A program made the translations under genes and the position numbers. From assembly GCA_013398275.1 (NCBI GenBank), contig VZSE01015518.1, positions 62,001 through 126,000 of the forward strand: a DNA stretch of 64,000 nt, in the 5' to 3' direction. Under the pieces are notes generated by a model. It did not search any database, was not told where the DNA came from, and saw only the letters and a list, made by a program, of their open reading frames with translations. This DNA comes from Promerops cafer. Taxonomy: Eukaryota > Chordata > Aves > Passeriformes > Nectariniidae. Below are positions 13,794 through 25,040 of the stretch, piece by piece; position 1 is the first letter of the stretch; each line of letters begins with the position of its first letter.

Positions 13794-13820
13794 TTTTTTC
13801 TTTTTTTTTTTTTTTTTTTT
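13794..13820. repeat. Poly-T tract
   Basis: An almost uninterrupted T run with a single c, followed by ccccctgttcc. No neighbouring retroposon body is recognised. Confidence 0.8.
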
Positions 13821-14350
13821 CCCCCTGTTCCTCCTTGCTGATGCTCCATGGTGAACATGCAGCATCATTTCTGGAGCTGTGGCAGAGCCCAGAAGCAGAA
13901 TTAGTTTGTGAATAAGCTGTTGCTTGGTGGTTCAGATGGAAATGTTTGCAATTTACTGCACTTCACAACCCAAGGGAAACACTGTGCTCTGGCACTGTTC
14001 CCTTACAGCAGCAGAAGAGAATCTTGTTTGAATTGTGCCTCTCCACACCCTCAGCTTGCAGAGCCCCCTAAATCCCTTCCAAAAAATTATGAATTCAGGA
14101 ATATTGCTCTGGATTTTGCCTTGCTCAACATATTTCTGTAGAAGTCAGGGAATCCTTCAGCTAGAGATAGAACACTAAACCCTCTTGGTACCACAACCTT
14201 TAACCAAGTTTCTCTCCAGTTAGTGACATGATTGGTTCTAAACAGGATGATTAATATTTAGCCAGCTAGAAGACAGCTAACAGTGTTTTACTCCTGCCAG
14301 AGGCTTAGGGTAGCACATGATTATCTTCTTATAACTGGCTTGGCAGAAAC

Positions 14351-14444
14351 GTGTGTGTGTGTGTGTGTGTTGGTTTGGTGTTNTGTGTGTTTTTGTTTTG
14401 TTTTTTTTTTTTTTTCTTTTCTTTTTTTTTTTTTTTTTTTTTTT
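14351..14444. repeat. (GT)n microsatellite and long poly-T tract
   Basis: A (GT)n run at 14351-14370 is followed by an unresolved base (N at 14383), a second short GT stretch and a long poly-T at about 14399-14444 with a few c interruptions. The single N suggests that sequencing struggled with this low-complexity block, so true repeat lengths are uncertain. Confidence 0.9.
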
Positions 14445-14710
14445 AGCCCCTTAACCATGCCTAATAACCAGAACAACTGGTCTGTCTTCTTTCCTTCTTG
14501 GAGTGTGTGCTTGGATGTTCCTGACTGCTCCATGAGCAGCCAGTGCCAACACATGCACACCCTTTTTGTGTTTCTCCACTTCCACAGAATCTGGGGGAAT
14601 GTTTTTCCCAATCCTTCCCCAGTATCAATGGGATAAATACAGATCCCACAGCAGAACTGGGTTGTATTGCAGAAAAACTGGTTCAGGAACACAACTCAAA
14701 TTCAGCTCTT

Positions 14711-14790
14711 GAATCACAGAGTCCCAGGATGGTTTGGGTTGGAAGGGACCTTAAAGATCATCTCACTGCAAGCCCTACCCAAACATTAAC
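14711..14790 (-). repeat. CR1 LINE 3' fragment
   Basis: Antisense CR1 start is almost canonical: aatcacagagtcccaggatg, then gtttgggttggaagggacct and taaagatcatctcactgcaa. Confidence 0.88.
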
Positions 14791-17105
14791 CAGGCTGAAA
14801 TGTGAATTTCTTGCGAGCTCATGAAGAGAACAGAGTTATACCTGCAGGACTTACAGGCAAAGCTGACAGCTGTGTGGTATCACCCCTCCAAGGTGCTGTC
14901 TCAAATCCTACCAGCCATTTTTGTATTGATTTTGAAACAGAAAGGAGAACTGGGAAGAGTTGACCTGGGACATTGAGAAGCACTGAAACACTTGGGTTTT
15001 CCTAAGCAATTATAATGCAAACACAGCCTGGGATGAATTATTTGACCCAGACTAGGGCAGAGCCTGGATTTGGGGAAATAAGCAGCATGTTCAGCAGGAA
15101 GGTTATGGAGTTATAGCTGTCTGTAGACAGGCTTTCAGCTGACCTCCCAGCTCCTGTGTTCAGAACTTTGGAGCCATCAGGTCAATAATCAGAATTCCAG
15201 ATTCTCCCCGTCCTGTCCAAACCATTTTCCCACCTTTCTTGGACCATCATCACCTTCACCCCCAACAGTGGAAAACACAAAAACTTTGTGCTTCCTCAAA
15301 CAGCCACTGAAATCATCCCAGAGGTATTATCTTAGAAAGGAGAAAATGATTCAATGAAAGAAGGAGTGAATCACGTAAATACCCGGAGTGCTGTACCTCA
15401 GCAATGTCCCTCCCTTCTGAGTACAAAGCAAAGAACAAAAGCAGGCTGCTGCCTGGCATGGGCCCCTCCTAGATGACTTACTGGGACTGTGAAATCATCA
15501 GAAGCCTCGGAAAGAAGTGCTTAGGCAGCGTTTATAACTTGATTTTCTTCTCTTCAGTCCTCTGTGAGCATGGACCTGCTCACTGTGTTCTGCTTATAGT
15601 CCAGGAGATGGGTGAGGAAGGCAAATATTTAATGCTCACAGAATTCTGGATGCCTTTAGAAGCTGGCAATGGATTTTTTTAGAGCTAGGACACATTGCAT
15701 GGAAGAAGGGGCATAAACATTATAAGGTCATGAAAATATGAAACCGCATTTTTATTGCTGAGGATGGTTTTAAACACTCTCTCAGAAAACAGGCAGGGTG
15801 AAATCTTGTGGTCTGTTCAAATGGAGAGTTACAATGGGAGGTAAAAATCCTGAGTAGGCCATTAATTCCTATCTGGCAGCCAAACCAAGATTGCTCCAGC
15901 ACTTAGAGGAGCTTCAGTGAGAATGAAATATTGATCTCAGGTTGCCAGATTTAAAATTAAATGTTTGAGATACAAGAGTCAGAGTAACCCACTCTAGAAG
16001 GTATTCAGTGCAAAGTATGCTGTGAAAGATCCTAATTATTTTATGAAAAATCATTGTACAAAAGATGAAAAGACTCAAAGAGGATAAAAAGGAAGTAATT
16101 GCAACCCTGAGGTTTCCATTCTAAATTCAGTTAAAAATGTTTCAACTTAAAACAAGCGTTTTGAGTCCATGTGATTCTCCAAAGGCTCCAGTCTGTAAAA
16201 TTCCATAGGAAGCAACAGGATCAGTTCTCCCTCATTGTCACCTCTGTAAGCCCTGACTTTTTCACGGTTCATTCAGTGAAATGGGAATACTCTGCAGCTA
16301 CTCCACACTGCTCAAATGTCTTTGTCAGTGGTTTTTTTTCCCCTTTCTCATTGCCCTGCTCTGTTGTTTTGCTGCACTGTGTGCTTTTCACTCGGGCTCT
16401 TGTGACATCAGTGGCGAATGTCTGTGAGGAATTGCCTCGGGCCAGTGTGACTTTCAAAGGATAAGACAATTTGTTCCCTTGCCAATGAACAGTTTATTAC
16501 ATTTCTAATTATTGTTATTAGTCTGGCAGGTGGTGCCATGCATGATATTTTTACCACTGCCAAAGATGCAGGCACTTCTTTCATGATGAAAAAATAACCT
16601 GGGTAAGATTTAAAGGAAAACCAGGTGCTCTGCTGTCGTGTGTGTTGGATAATTCTTTGCACTAATGTGGTGTACTGGTTATTTTTAAATCTTAAGTTGA
16701 AACATCTTGACTCCTGAAAGATTTTGTTGTGAGACCAATTGTAATTAGAGTGTGTTGGCAGCCTAGGTTAGATATGGAGGTTTCTCTCCCTCCCTCTCGA
16801 GTTCTTTCCTCTAATCTTTATTACTCTACTTGTTGTGCAAATTAAAGACTCATCATATTTATAAACTCTAACTCAGAGTTCACGTTAATCACTGCCTAAG
16901 AATACTAAATAGCCCTTTCCCAATGAAGATCTGGGTTCCTGAACACAGAGATTTGACTTTCTCTGCTCCGTGGGGTTGCATGCAGTCAGATGAAAGACAT
17001 AAAAATGATATAAATACTCTGTGCTAGTGCAATACCTTAATATCCCTCCTGAGCAGCCCAGTCCAGTTCCACCCAGTGCTACCTGTGCAGAGCAGTTTAT
17101 AAAAC

Positions 17106-17206
17106 TCTGAGCAACCTGATCCAGTGAAAGGTGTCCCTGCCCACAGCAGGGCGCTGGAATGAGATGGTTTTTAATGGTTTTAGCCCCAAACACTCCATGA
17201 TTCCCT
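17106..17206 (+). repeat. CR1 LINE 3' end
   Basis: Plus-strand CR1 tail: tgagcaacctgatccagtga, then aaggtgtccctgcccacagc, and a diverged terminus ending actccatgattccc. Confidence 0.85.
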
Positions 17207-17544
17207 GATAAATCCTGTCATTCATGCACTCTCCTGGTATTGTGTGGCAAAATACATTTTCTTAATACAGTTTATCATATTGTTTCTCCAGTCAATCCTG
17301 GATGATTTCACGTTACACTGTCACTAAAGAGAAGAAGTGAATTCAATAGCAACAGAGAAATAAAACTGATTTATTCACTGATGCTTCAACATCCCAACTG
17401 ACAATAATTAGAAGGGCCAAAGTCCAGCTAAAACTCAATCTGACCAGTGCTGTAAAAGGCAATAAAAGTCTGCCTGTGAATACATCAGTAAGAGAGGAAG
17501 AGCAAAGGAGATTGTCCCTCCTCACTGTTTGCAGAGGGAAGCAC

Positions 17545-18312
17545 AGTGACAGCAGCTGAGGAGGACGCTGGGTCCCTCCGAGGATACTGAGGGAGCTGCT
17601 GGAAGTGCTCCCTGAGCCACTTCCCATCGTTCACCAGCAGCCCAGGCTGGCTGGAGCTCAGCAAAGCTGACACCCACCTACAAAAAAAAGCCCTGAAGGG
17701 GAACTCAGGGAGTTGGAGCCCCTCGGTGCCAGGACAGGCTGGGGAGCAGACCCTCTGGAATGCCATCAGGTGGCACGGACGGGACCGCCAGGCGATCCTG
17801 CCCAGGCAGGTCCTGCCTGACCAACCTGATCTCCTCCTGGGACGGGGTCAGTGAGGGAGGGAAAGGCTGGGATGGGCCTGCCTGGCCTTCAGGAAAGGCT
17901 CTGACACCACTTCCCACAGGATTGTCCCGGGGGAACTCATGGCTTGGATGGGTGCAGTGTTGGTGAAACACGGGCTGGAGCCCGGGGAGCGGTGGTGAAG
18001 GGAGTCACACCCAGCTGGGGCTGGGCACCAGAGCTGCTCCCCAGGCTCAGGATGGGGCCAGCCCTGCTGAAAATCTCCATCAGTGCTCGGGGTGAGGAGG
18101 GTGGGCACAGCCTCAGCAAGATTGGATCTCAGGAAAAGCATCTTCACTGAAAGGGCCATCGGTGGTGGAGCCACCCTCCCTGGGGGGTTTACCAGATGTT
18201 TGGATGTGGCACCTGGGGACACGGGTCAGGGGTGGCTTTGGCAGTGCTGGGTTAATGGCTGGACTCGGTGATCCCAAAGGTCTTTGCCAGCCTAAACAAT
18301 TCCCTGACTCCA
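17545..18312 (+). repeat. CR1 LINE, longer copy with reverse transcriptase part
   Basis: This is the longest CR1 piece in the window, about 770 bp. A plus-strand frame gives CPGRSCLTNLISSWDGVSEG near 17800, matching the CR1 reverse-transcriptase block usually read as GRSCLTNLISFYD.V. Downstream come hstIL-like and HGLDG-like pieces (ctcatggcttggatgggtgc). The tail from about 18185 reads ggatgtggcacctggggaca, then gcagtgctgggttaatggct and ggactcggtgatcccaaagg. The ORF is broken by frameshifts and stops, so the copy is dead. Confidence 0.8.
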
Positions 18313-21300
18313 CGTTTGGATTCCATCAGCGTTGCAGCAGGAGCTCCCTCGCTGTTACTCACGTGGCTGCTGTCTTAACAAACATAAAGCAACTTCTTCT
18401 GTCATTCTGTCATGAAATTTGTTCATTCAGTGACAAAAATAAATTAATTTATTATTGATTTTATCTGATTTTAAAAAAATGATTTATTATTTTCATATAT
18501 ACCCCTCTTCTCCATTTGCCCAGGAATATCAAACAATCCTATTCTGTAAAAGCAGACACACAAATTTGCTACAATTCATGCAAATGGGTTTTACTGAATT
18601 GTGCTTTGGTTTGAGGAGTTAAAGGGGTGGGACACTCTTCAGCTCTGTCCCCTACCCTGATGTTCCATTGTGACAGGACAAATTTCCTTAATGCCACATT
18701 TTTGCCCCATTAAAATGAGGCATAAACTGGCAGCACCAGAAAATTAGGTATGTCCTGGAAGAGAAACGAATCGATAGAATAATTTAGCACAAAATCGAGT
18801 GGTTTTTTTTGTCTTTCTGTGACTTGCAGGAGCTGCAGCTGTGCTAGGATGGGTTCAGGATTTGGCTGACTTGTGTCTGCACCCGCCAGGGCTCCAGGTA
18901 AGAGCGGATCCTGCTGGAGCAGGGAGCATGGGCATGTTTTGGAGTCATTCCCTGCAGGGGCTGTTCAGCAGGTACAGGAGGCCAACAGTGGCACTGAGTC
19001 AAAATAGTGGCTGCAAAGATATTACAGAGCTGACTGCACCTGGTGTAGAGGAAAATCAAGATGTCAGTGCCCTCCCCTTTCCCCATCGTTTGTCTCGTAT
19101 TTCTGAGATACAGGTGTGTGGTTACTGTGTAAACACAGCAAAGATTTTTCTTCTAGGCTAATGAGCTGCATGTTTTGGTTTGGTTTTGTTGTTTCTTTTT
19201 TTTCCCCTTACAGTATCTCTGCCAAAATACAAAGCTTACAGTATGAACTCCTGCACTTCCACACCCCCTGTGCTCACTTGGGAGAAAGGCTTTGGCTTCT
19301 GGAGCCAGGATGCAGTCAGAGCCTGCCCCTCTGGCAGCTCTGCTTCAGCCTTTTCTGAATATATTTCAGAAATTTATTTTTGTCTTCTCCATGCACCATG
19401 TAACCCACCAACAGGCAGAGCATCTTAAACTAACAGATAATGCATGAGCATGAAATGGGTGCTTGTTTTTACTGTGCCATCCACCAATCCATTGTGACTA
19501 TCCAGGTAGCTCTGGCTGTCACCACTGATTTTTGCCAATAACTGGAGGGGGGAAAACTGCCCTACCTACACCCTAAAAGTCCTCAGAAGTAATCCTGATG
19601 ATGCTGCTATCTGCCCCAGAGCCTGAGTGATGGAAACACAGCACCAGAGCAATGACAAAGGTTCTTTTGGATTATTTCCATGGAATCTTGTGGGACTGCT
19701 GTTTCTCCTGTGCCAATTGCAGCTCTCAGTGCCACAAGAGCACTTGCTGAGGTCTGAGCAGGAAAGCAAAAGCACAGGTGTGAGGAAGCTGCCATTGTCC
19801 AGCTGTGTTATCTGTGATGCAGACAGGTGATTTATGATTGCACGTTTCATGTAGCAGGAATGACATTGCCAGAGGTAAGAACAAGCAGGGAAATTCAGGC
19901 TCCCTTCGGGTGACAGGCAAAAATAAAGAGGATCCTTTTTCAGTTTTCTGGCAAGTCTCATCAGGAGAGTCCTAGAGCAAAAAGGGGAAATGTGGCTTTC
20001 CTTTTGCAGCCACTAAGCTGCCCCAGACTAACCAGTACTCACTGAAATCCTCTCAAGAGGCAACTGGGAAAACTGGTGCCAGTCCAGCTAACTGGAACAC
20101 TCTGCACACACCTTGCTGTGAAATCCCATATTAATGTACTTTATTGTCATGGACAACTCTGACCACTTCTCCTTGTGCTTGGTGGAAAGGAACAAGAACC
20201 AGCAGAATTACTGAAATTGGGTGTCCACTCCCTTCCAAAGAATGGAAAATTCTTTGAGGGGAAAACTTGGAGTTGCTCTGCTCCTCATGGACTGGACAGG
20301 GATCAAGGGAAGTGAGGAAATTCCTGGAGTGCTGATAGGTGGGCAGGAGCTGAAGTCATCTGAATGGTATAAATTGGAAGCAGAATAAGTTTCTGATGGT
20401 CTAACTAATTCTAGTTGATATTTCAAGTGCAGTGGCAACTAAAAGTAGTTGTGATTAATTGTTAGATCACAAATACCTCCCACAGGCATCCAACATCTGA
20501 GCCTTGAAGCAGTTGAATCTGGTCTGATTCATAAAAATATATGTCTTGAACCCTTGAATTAATCATTCTGTTCCTTCTCTGTTTTCAAGTTAGTTTCGTT
20601 TTGTTGTTTTGATTTTTTCCCTTTTGGGCAATTTTAATACATTTTATTAATTGTTTGACTCTGCTGCCCTGCATTGCTTTTGAAAAGTGTTCCCTTGTTC
20701 CATTCCTTAGCTGTTTGAGTTTTCCAAGGAAAATCAGCACCAGACCAGGTGCTTGGCCTGGATTTGGGTACCCTGGGCATGGCCTGGTGCAGTGTCTGCA
20801 GCCAGAAGGTGACACCTGGGGAGGGAACCTGCACCTCCTGGATGGCACCTGGATGGTTTCGGTGTGTTAATATGATTAAAGGATAAATAATACTAAATGT
20901 TTCCTTAATAGGAGAAAATACCCAGCATTGACAGTAGTGATTAAGTTCCATTAAACAGTTGTTAGTTTGGACACCAGGTGATTAGTACATCCAAACCACT
21001 TCATTTCCAGACTTTGGCACCTTGGTCATTACTAACTCAAGCCATAAAGTTCAGTGAATCAAGTTGTAAGTAGTTTTATTGGTCTCATGTTGGAAAAAAA
21101 AAAAAAATAAAAATTGAGGGTTGTGAAATTCCTGGATGATTTCAAGTTATGTATTTCTTAAGTCCTCGTGTTTCTGCTTTCTGTTCTTTAGTTATTCATC
21201 ATTGCAGAGGGTTTAAACGCTGTTTCTGCTTTGGCAAGCACTAAATCCAGTGGGCTAGTTGAGAGCAGAGAGTTGTATTCCTAAAATAAAAATAAACCAA

Positions 21301-22155
21301 ATGGAGAGAGGGCTGGAGATGCACACAGCTGCCACCATGCCATAGTTATCCAAGGGAGGAATTTCCTCCAGGACATGAGAGGAACAGCTTCTACAGCTCC
21401 TGGGGAAAGGTCCACAGTTACCCACATGCTGCTAATTACTGAATAAAACACAGAACCTCATGTTTCTGTTTGTTTGCTGAAAATAATTTTCACCTTTTTG
21501 ACAAATATTTCATGTCCATTTTACGATAAGGTGTCCTTCCAAGTAGTTTTTATTTATTTACTTTTCTTTTAAATGAAAGTTTAGGAATTGATTTGTATGT
21601 CCTGGACATATTTCAAGATGTCAGTGCTATACAACAAGGCTCATTTTAATACCTCTCAAGTGACTGGGAGCAAATTTTTGGTTTCTCCAAACCAATTTGA
21701 GGATTAGAAAGATGTGCTGGCATCATCCTGGTTTAGCTTTCAAATTGCCATGTGTCCTGTTAAGTCTGTTTATGATTTCAGTGACCCTTGCATCACTCCC
21801 ATGCCACTTCACAAATTGCCGCCGAGGTGTTTATGGCGAGGTGCTGCCTTGCCCAAAATGTAAGCGATTTTTCAGGAGCCTGCCCAGAAACCATCAGCTT
21901 TTATGGCGTGGTCACAGAAATTGTGTGTGTTTTTAGCAGGCTAAGGCCTCCCTGCTCCCTCGCAGTGCATGTGTGTGCCTGCAGAAGCTGTGTGTGTGTG
22001 CAAGGCAAGGCAGGACAGCGCCGTAACTGCGGGGAGAACGGAGGAGGTGACTCCGAGTCAGCCACTTACTCACTGCCACACACTGTGGGAAACCTGTACT
22101 TTGTGGTTTCGCCGGGCAGTTTTTAGGCCAAGGCAGGCAAAAAAAAAAAAACAAC

Positions 22156-22158
<3 letters not shown>

Positions 22159-22190
<32 letters not shown>
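22159..22190. repeat. (CA)n microsatellite
   Basis: A perfect CA dinucleotide run of about 16 units, preceded by an A-rich stretch at 22139-22151. Confidence 0.95.
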
Positions 22191-22193
<3 letters not shown>

Positions 22194-22632
22194 CCCCTCC
22201 TCGTTACCAAATTTATCACTCGTGGAAAGCAGGCTCCGTGTCAGCTGCGAGCTGAGCAGCTGCAGTGGGAGTCCCAGCTAAGCACAGCAGGAGCTGAGCC
22301 GGCAGTTTCGCAGCAGATTGTGAAATTTGATCGCACAATGGGAAATGGAGCCACTCCTTGAGGGCAATATCTGGAAACATAATGGGGAGCCACCCTTCAA
22401 AGGTGATCCGGGTAATAATGGGGCTTAGAAACACTTTCTACCTGCTTTGCTTAGAAAATTATGAAAATTTTTAATAGTGTTACTGGTTTTTGCACAAGCA
22501 CACTATATTTAGCTGTACCTCGACTGGTCCTGAGCTCAGACACACCCAAGGCAATAAACTGCCCAGTGCCACCACCACTGCAAGCTGGAAACTGGTCATG
22601 AAATTCTCAGCTCTCCTTGTGCCCTGGTGTTT

Positions 22633-22754
22633 CTTCTCTTCTCTTCTCTTCTCTTCTCTTCTCTTCTCTTCTCTTCTCTTCTCTTCTCTTCTCTTCTCTT
22701 CTCTTCTCTTCTCTTCTCTTCTCTTCTCTTCTCTTCTCTTTTCTCCTCCTCTTC
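22633..22754. repeat. (TTCTC)n pentanucleotide array
   Basis: About 23 near-perfect copies of a TTCTC pentamer give a pure polypyrimidine tract on the plus strand. The array degrades into ctcctcctcttc and then runs directly into an assembly gap, so its real length is unknown. Confidence 0.95.
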
Positions 22755-22839
22755 NNNNNNNNNNNNNNNNNNNNNNNNNNNNNNNNNNNNNNNNNNNNNN
22801 NNNNNNNNNNNNNNNNNNNNNNNNNNNNNNNNNNNNNNN
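22755..22839. other. Assembly gap (85 N)
   Basis: A run of undefined bases directly after the TTCTC array. It most probably represents unassembled pentanucleotide repeat. Confidence 1.
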
Positions 22840-24379
22840 CTCCTACAGCTTTTCACCCCTATTTTTTTTCTGGAATTTGGGCATTTTTTCCACCCTCTGA
22901 GTAACTCCCACTGCAGATACTCCCTGGTAAATCTGCACTCACCCCTGTTAATGAACGTGGAACACCCAGCATTAATGCATTGGCCCCATGACACTCTGTG
23001 CTACTTGATGTCTCCCTCCTTTCTTCTTGAGATTGGCATAAAGATTGCACCTGTGCTCCTGCAGGTACTTTATGCACACCACAGCCTCTGAATAATGTAG
23101 ACTAATAGAAAAGACTTCAAAGAACCATAACACAGTTTTAAAAGGGCTGGAAGGAGAGGCCGACGGGAAATGTTATAAGAATTCCACCTTTCCTGCTTAG
23201 CTAAGCAGTAATTTAGGAGGACATGTAAAGTCTGCGCGAGGATTTCAAAGAAAACAAAAAGCAAACAAAAGCAGAGCACACTGCCCTGATGCTGGAGACA
23301 AAGGGAGGGAGAAGGGAGAGGCTCTCAGCAAGTCATCTGCTCCAGTTTGTCATTTTTAAGTCCTCAGACAGAGGCTGAGCAGGGTAATGAAAATATTTAG
23401 AGAGATTTGGGTGTTATTTGATAGAGGTAAACGCAAAGGGAAAGGAGAGTGGTGCAGCAGTGACCTGAGCGAGTCATTATGTGATTGAAATCTGTTACCC
23501 AGGAGCTCATTAGCAACAGACAATAAATGCCTTTCCTGCTGGAGCTGGGGATATTCTGCTGGATCTCTATCTCACATCAAATTAAAACTCTGTCAAAGCC
23601 ACGGGAGGATTAACACCAGGCTGTTCTTTCCAGGACAGTGATTTCCACAGCCACTGGAACCATCAGTGCTGAGGAGTCAATGACCAGCAGCCACCAGAAT
23701 TACCTGGATTTTTGGAACTGGAAAAAAAACTGCAGCAAGTCAGTGAATTTGGACATTTTATGAATCAAAATTACACTGCACGCTGTCCTCATCTCCTAAT
23801 AATTAGGGCAGAGAAAGAAAAAAAAAGAAAGATTTTGAGGAGAACATACTATTTTAGAGTGAAACTCCCTCATTTTCACTCTCATGGAACCAGTATGGAG
23901 ACCCCACCAGAGTGGGATTTCAGAAATGCACTTTGTGCAAAATTTAAGCAGGTAACAACAGAACAAAGGTTTCAGAGCAAACTTCAGGGGCACACATTGA
24001 GTAACTGCTCCAACTGAACCCGAGATCGTTCTGGCAGAGTGCCTTTGGATATTTGTCAGTTTGGTCATCAGGAATTTATCTGCTACTGAAAGTCAGCTCC
24101 AGCAGAATAGGCATTAGATATGTGACAGGATTACATAATAGGCTTTCAAAAAGGAAATTCTTGGGCTGGACATTCCAAGAAAATTTGACTGGATAATAAT
24201 AACAACATAATTACTACTTTAAAGATAAGAGAAAATCAACTATGCTGATTTCTCTGATTATTTGAAGATATTGTAAGTGAGAACATTGACAAGCAGTTGA
24301 TACCTGGAAGACAGAAGCAGTGATTTATAATAAAAAAACCCCCAAAACTCCAGAACACAGAGGTACATTAAAAAAAATC

Positions 24380-24385
24380 TTTAAT
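24380..24385 (-). terminator. Candidate polyadenylation signal of SLC13A2
   Basis: The minus strand reads ATTAAA here, about 655 nt beyond the SLC13A2 stop codon. No AATAAA was seen between it and the stop, so this is the best available candidate for the 3' end. The assignment rests on position only. Confidence 0.35.
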
Positions 24386-25040
24386 TCAATCATATATATT
24401 TTAGGACACAGGGATTCTCTCCTTTTCAAGGAAAGGTCTTACTGTGAACTTGCAATCTGACATAAATAACACCGGGGCGGATGTTCTGGGAGGAAAATAA
24501 TCTTTTACATTCCTAGCAAGGGGGACAGCAAATAAATATATTTCAGAATGGGATGGGCTGACAGTGATTTTTCTGTGGCCACACAGCTTGCTGTCAGTGC
24601 CCACAGAGTGTATAACAATCGTGTACACCTTGGACATTTCCACATGTACAGGTGGAGAGCTGTGACAGCACAGATCTGCACATGAAATCAGCCACTCAGA
24701 GTCTCTCTCCTTCCTCTTCTGCATTCACACCTCTCTCTCTTTTTCTCGCCGCAGATTTCAGACTTGCTGGAAAAGCACTGGGGGCAAACACCCCTGCAGA
24801 GGCAGAAAACCTAAAGCTGGGAGGGCTGCAAAGCCAAAAGTCACCTCGTCCTCCTGCTGGGGTGACAAGACTGAACAGCAGCTGGGCAATTTTCCTGCTG
24901 TTTCCAACGGGAGGGCTCTGCTTGTCCCTTCCCACAGAAGAGGACTAAAGCTTTTCTCTAAAGCACTGCCTCTGTGGGTGACAGTCCTGCTCTCCCTGCA
25001 GCTCTGGCAGGAGCACTCGTGGTTCTGTCTCCTCCCCACA

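Larger units (their letters stand above)
1..24379. other. Gene-poor intergenic region left of SLC13A2
   Basis: I found no exon set that can be joined into a recognisable protein on either strand. The open frames here are short, lack plausible splice context, or overlap LINE remnants. The contents are AT-rich single-copy DNA, CR1 fragments, a MIR/L3-like SINE, an L2-like LINE remnant, homopolymers and microsatellites, all listed separately, plus one assembly gap. In human, FOXN1 follows SLC13A2 on this side. No forkhead-coding exon was seen, so FOXN1 probably lies beyond position 1. Distal enhancers could be present but cannot be recognised by eye. Confidence 0.7.

Noticed and set aside
1..24379. 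FOXN1 on the left, expected from human synteny
   Set aside because: I looked for a forkhead-coding exon on the minus strand and found none, so FOXN1 is not called in this window.
24401..24724. A 107-codon minus-strand frame downstream of the SLC13A2 stop
   Set aside because: It lies in the presumed 3' UTR, with no homology or start context. It is probably chance.
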